7,815 bases of DNA, taken from positions 1 to 7,815 of the forward strand of contig JAFSAK010000095.1 in NCBI GenBank assembly GCA_017441045.1, written 5' to 3'. Positions within the stretch are counted from its first letter, which is position 1, and each line of letters opens with the position of its first letter. The position numbers were made by a program, and so were the translations under genes. The notes under the pieces were generated by a model. It was not told where the DNA came from and made no database searches. It saw only the letters and a program-made list of their open reading frames with translations. Of this stretch, positions 5,700 through 7,815 are shown one piece after another. The stretch is from Clostridia bacterium (GTDB lineage Bacteria; Bacillota_A; Clostridia; Oscillospirales; Acutalibacteraceae).

Positions 5700-6529
5700 C
5701 TTAAACTCTCCACCATCGCCTTATAAATATCGCCCTTTTTTATTCCCGTTACACCGGCGGCTTCTTTGGCGGCTTCCGAGGCGGAAAGCCCCTTATTCAT
5801 AAGGCCTTTGGCAATATTTAATGCTTCATCGATGGTATATACTTTTGTTTCGGCGGCTTTCGCCCCTTCGATTATAAGCACATATTCACCCTTAGGGGAA
5901 TTGCTGTTGAAAAACTTAAGAGCCGACCATAAATCCGTTCTTAAAACATTCTCGTGAATTTTGGTTATCTCTTTTACAACCGCAATTTTGCGATTACCGA
6001 AAGCGCTCAAAAGGTCGGAAAGGGTTGATATAAGTTTATGAGGCGCTTCGTAGAAAATAATGGTTCTGGTTTCGTTTTTAAGGGAATCGAGATGTTCTTT
6101 GCGCTCGCCCTTATTAACCGATAAAAATCCCTCGAAACAAAATCTTTTTGAAGGCATACCCGATATTGCAAGCGCCGTAGCAAAAGCGGTAGGACCGGGC
6201 ACCGATTCAACCGCTATTCCTGATTCGTGGACTTCTCTCACCAGATCTTCGCCGGGGTCGGAAACAGCGGGCATACCCGCATCGGTGACCAATGCGCAAA
6301 CTTCGCCCTTGCTGATACGGGCAAGTATCTCCTCGCCCTTCTCGTTTTTATTATGCTCAAAATAGGAAACAAGTTCCTTTTTGATATTAAAATGATTTAA
6401 AAGTTTAAGGGTTACCCTTGTATCCTCGGCGGCAATAAAATCCGCTTCGGAAAGGATTCTGATACCTCGGGGCGAAAAATCCTCTAAATTACCTATGGGC
6501 GTACCCACAACATACAATTTACCACTCAT
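5696..6529 (-). CDS. rsmI: 16S rRNA (cytidine(1402)-2'-O)-methyltransferase
   Basis: A 277-residue S-adenosylmethionine-dependent enzyme of the tetrapyrrole-methylase fold that methylates the 2'-OH of C1402 in the 16S rRNA decoding centre. The signature blocks are all present: LYVVGTPIGNLED (5-17), AEDTR (34-38), ALVTDAGMPAVSDPG (79-93), VPGPTA (110-115), FEGFL (132-136), YEAPH (160-164) and KGEYVLIIEG (213-222). Residues from about 230 form the C-terminal helical domain (LSASEAAKEAAGVTGIKKGDIYKA, a helix-turn-helix look). Length is typical (about 280). The start at 6529 lies 2 nt after the stop of the upstream methyltransferase. The best ribosome binding sequence, AAGGAGG at 6543-6549, is 13 nt away, longer than usual, which suggests dependence on coupled translation. 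The stop codon is TGA, showing that TGA terminates in this genome. Confidence 0.96.
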   Translation of the reverse strand: MSGKLYVVGTPIGNLEDFSPRGIRILSEADFIAAEDTRVTLKLLNHFNIKKELVSYFEHNKNEKGEEILARISKGEVCALVTDAGMPAVSDPGEDLVREVHESGIAVESVPGPTAFATALAISGMPSKRFCFEGFLSVNKGERKEHLDSLKNETRTIIFYEAPHKLISTLSDLLSAFGNRKIAVVKEITKIHENVLRTDLWSALKFFNSNSPKGEYVLIIEGAKAAETKVYTIDEALNIAKGLMNKGLSASEAAKEAAGVTGIKKGDIYKAMVESLR

Positions 6530-6531
6530 TA

Positions 6532-7263
6532 TTAAAGATACGCCTCCTTATACGGACCGTAAATCTCTATCATTTCGAGGGAAAGTTCCCCGTTTTCTTC
6601 TATATATAGATCGGGCTCAATACGAAGTCCCGTTTTGCCACACCTTGTCCCTTCCACCAGCACAAGCCATGGCTCCTCCCCTTTTCTTTGACAGACAAGG
6701 CGAAGACGTTTGGGCTCAATTTTATATTCCCTCATAAGCGCCATAAGTTCTGCCAACCGTTCGGGGCGGTGACACATACAAAGTCGGCCCGAAGTTTGCA
6801 AAAGTTTTGCCGAAACTGCAACAATATCCTCGAGATTGCAGGCAATTTCGTGACGGGCTACAGAAAGCACGCTATCGGGGTTTTTAATTCCTGCCCCCGA
6901 TGCTTTATAAGGGGGGTTACAGGTAATAAGGGTATGACAGCCGAAATCCACCCTGCCCTTTAGTTCCTTTAGGTCACTAAGAACAGCGGTGAATTTATCA
7001 AGCCCGTATTTTTCCTTTGTTTTAAGGGCCAGCTCTATTGCTTCTCCCGAAATATCCACGCCTATTGCTCTTTGCAAACCGCCGTCCCGCAGCATCAAAA
7101 AAGGAATTATGCCGCACCCTGTTCCTAGGTCTACAAGTTTATCCTTTTTGGTGGCTTTTGCAAAATGGGAAAGCAACACCGCGTCGGTACCGAAGGTATG
7201 ATGACGGGAGACAAATATCTCTAAACCTTCTCCTATGGGAGATAGTTTTACGCTCTCGTCCAT
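6532..7263 (-). CDS. tRNA1(Val) (adenine(37)-N6)-methyltransferase-like protein (TrmN6/YabB)
   Basis: A 243-residue class I S-adenosylmethionine-dependent methyltransferase. The closest known type is the E. coli YfiC/TrmN6 and Bacillus YabB group, which N6-methylates A37 of tRNA-Val. Landmarks: an N-terminal RHHTFGTDAVLLSHFA (20-35) typical of the group; motif I VDLGTGCGIIP (44-54); the acidic ribose-binding end of strand 2, VDIS (D70); and the catalytic NPPY (116-119) of amino-methylases. A conserved basic C-terminal part follows (RLRLVCQRKGEEPWLVLVEG, 186-205). The ATG at 7263 overlaps the end of cysS by 16 nt, and GGGAG lies 5 nt upstream. Adjacency to rsmI supports the YabB assignment, because these two genes are commonly near each other in Bacillota. 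The exact tRNA target is not shown by sequence. Confidence 0.9.
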   Translation of the reverse strand: MDESVKLSPIGEGLEIFVSRHHTFGTDAVLLSHFAKATKKDKLVDLGTGCGIIPFLMLRDGGLQRAIGVDISGEAIELALKTKEKYGLDKFTAVLSDLKELKGRVDFGCHTLITCNPPYKASGAGIKNPDSVLSVARHEIACNLEDIVAVSAKLLQTSGRLCMCHRPERLAELMALMREYKIEPKRLRLVCQRKGEEPWLVLVEGTRCGKTGLRIEPDLYIEENGELSLEMIEIYGPYKEAYL

Positions 7264-7815
7264 TTTACTCCCTGAGGTGTATCTTCAAGAATTATGCCCA
7301 TTTCTTTAAGTTTATCGCGGATTTCATCTGCAGTTTTAAAGTCCTTCATTTTACGCGCTTCGGTACGCTTTTCAATAAGGGCTTCGATTTCACTGTCAAG
7401 ATCATCGGTCTTGCGGTTATAAACAAGACCTAAAACGCCCGTAAGTTCATCAAAAATTTCTGCAAAGGCAGTAAGGGTATCTTTTCCTACGCCTTCTGCG
7501 ATAGCGGTATTTATATCCCTTACAAGACCGAAGACAGCCGCCAAGGCATCGGCGGTATTAAGGTCATCATCCATAGCGCAAATAAATTCGTTTTTGCGGC
7601 TTTCAATGAATTCGGGAACACTTCCGCCCTCCTTTGCATTTTTAAGGGCGAAATCAATATTATCGCGGCAGGTATAAAGGCGCTCTAACGCATTTTTACC
7701 CTGCTCTAAAATATCTACAGAATAGTTTATAGGGCCTCTATACTGAGAAGAAATCATAAGGTAACGGATGGGCTCATAGCCATAAGCATTTGCCACATCC
7801 CTAACGGTAAAGAAA
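7248..7815 (-). CDS. cysS: Cysteinyl-tRNA synthetase, C-terminal part (5' end outside window)
   Basis: The frame is open from the right edge and gives 188 residues to a TAA at 7248-7250. It begins FFTVRDVANAYGYEPIRYLMISSQYRGPINYS, which in this enzyme directly follows the KMSKSLGN loop, so that catalytic signature must lie just beyond the window. The remaining part is the helical tRNA-binding domain: ALERLYT, then FICAMDDDLNTADALAAVFGLVRDIN, then the conserved end with IEALIEKRTEARKMKDFKTADEIRDKL, GIILEDTPQGVKW. This is the class I synthetase that charges tRNA-Cys with cysteine in the cytosol. Zinc-site and HIGH motif residues lie upstream and cannot be checked here. It heads the visible part of the minus-strand operon. 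A GTG at 7796 is internal and not a start. Confidence 0.96.
   Translation of the reverse strand, partial: FFTVRDVANAYGYEPIRYLMISSQYRGPINYSVDILEQGKNALERLYTCRDNIDFALKNAKEGGSVPEFIESRKNEFICAMDDDLNTADALAAVFGLVRDINTAIAEGVGKDTLTAFAEIFDELTGVLGLVYNRKTDDLDSEIEALIEKRTEARKMKDFKTADEIRDKLKEMGIILEDTPQGVKWTRA

Noticed and set aside
6495..7433. Several plus-strand ORFs of 70-131 codons opposite the methyltransferase and cysS genes
   Set aside because: They overlap well-supported genes on the other strand, overlap each other, and show no domain or start signals.

Overview
The window looks like a piece of a low-to-mid GC Bacillota chromosome, most likely an anaerobic gut-type member of the Clostridia. This is inferred from strong GGAGG-type ribosome binding sites, A-run/T-run hairpin terminators, an LCP-family cell wall protein and a small Cys-containing protein resembling a family I associate with Clostridia. 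I cannot name a genus.

Layout. (1) Positions 1-340 hold the 3' end of an unrecognised, very AT-rich gene on the plus strand (about 28% GC by hand count, against about 43-48% in sampled lines of the next gene), followed by a hairpin terminator. (2) A well-formed sigma-A-type promoter at 408-436 drives nagA (465-1595), which ends at a hairpin at 1601-1627 that can act in both directions. (3) The rest, 1629-7815, is one minus-strand gene train. Read in transcription order it is cysS (3' part) > trmN6-like methyltransferase > rsmI > membrane acyltransferase > LCP-family protein > small Cys-containing ORF (interrupted) > plsC-like acyltransferase > flavin reductase-like protein. Every junction is an overlap or a gap of 16 nt or less, so I infer an eight-gene operon with strong translational coupling, ending at the same bidirectional hairpin as nagA.

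How the genes fit together. The upstream half of the train is translation-related: a tRNA synthetase, a tRNA m6A methyltransferase and a 16S rRNA ribose methyltransferase. The downstream half is envelope-related: a polytopic O-acyltransferase, a glycopolymer-to-peptidoglycan ligase of the LCP family and a lysophosphatidate acyltransferase. NagA is a separate unit that recycles N-acetylglucosamine-6-phosphate from wall or mucin sugars.

The item most worth a second look is the small gene at 2933-3121. It has its own ribosome binding site, overlaps the LCP stop codon by 8 nt, and reads as a coherent 62-codon protein across a single in-frame TGA at codon 19. It is either a nonsense mutation or sequence error, or a recoded codon. 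I see no convincing CRISPR array, insertion sequence, phage module or RNA gene here, and no clear new multi-gene system.
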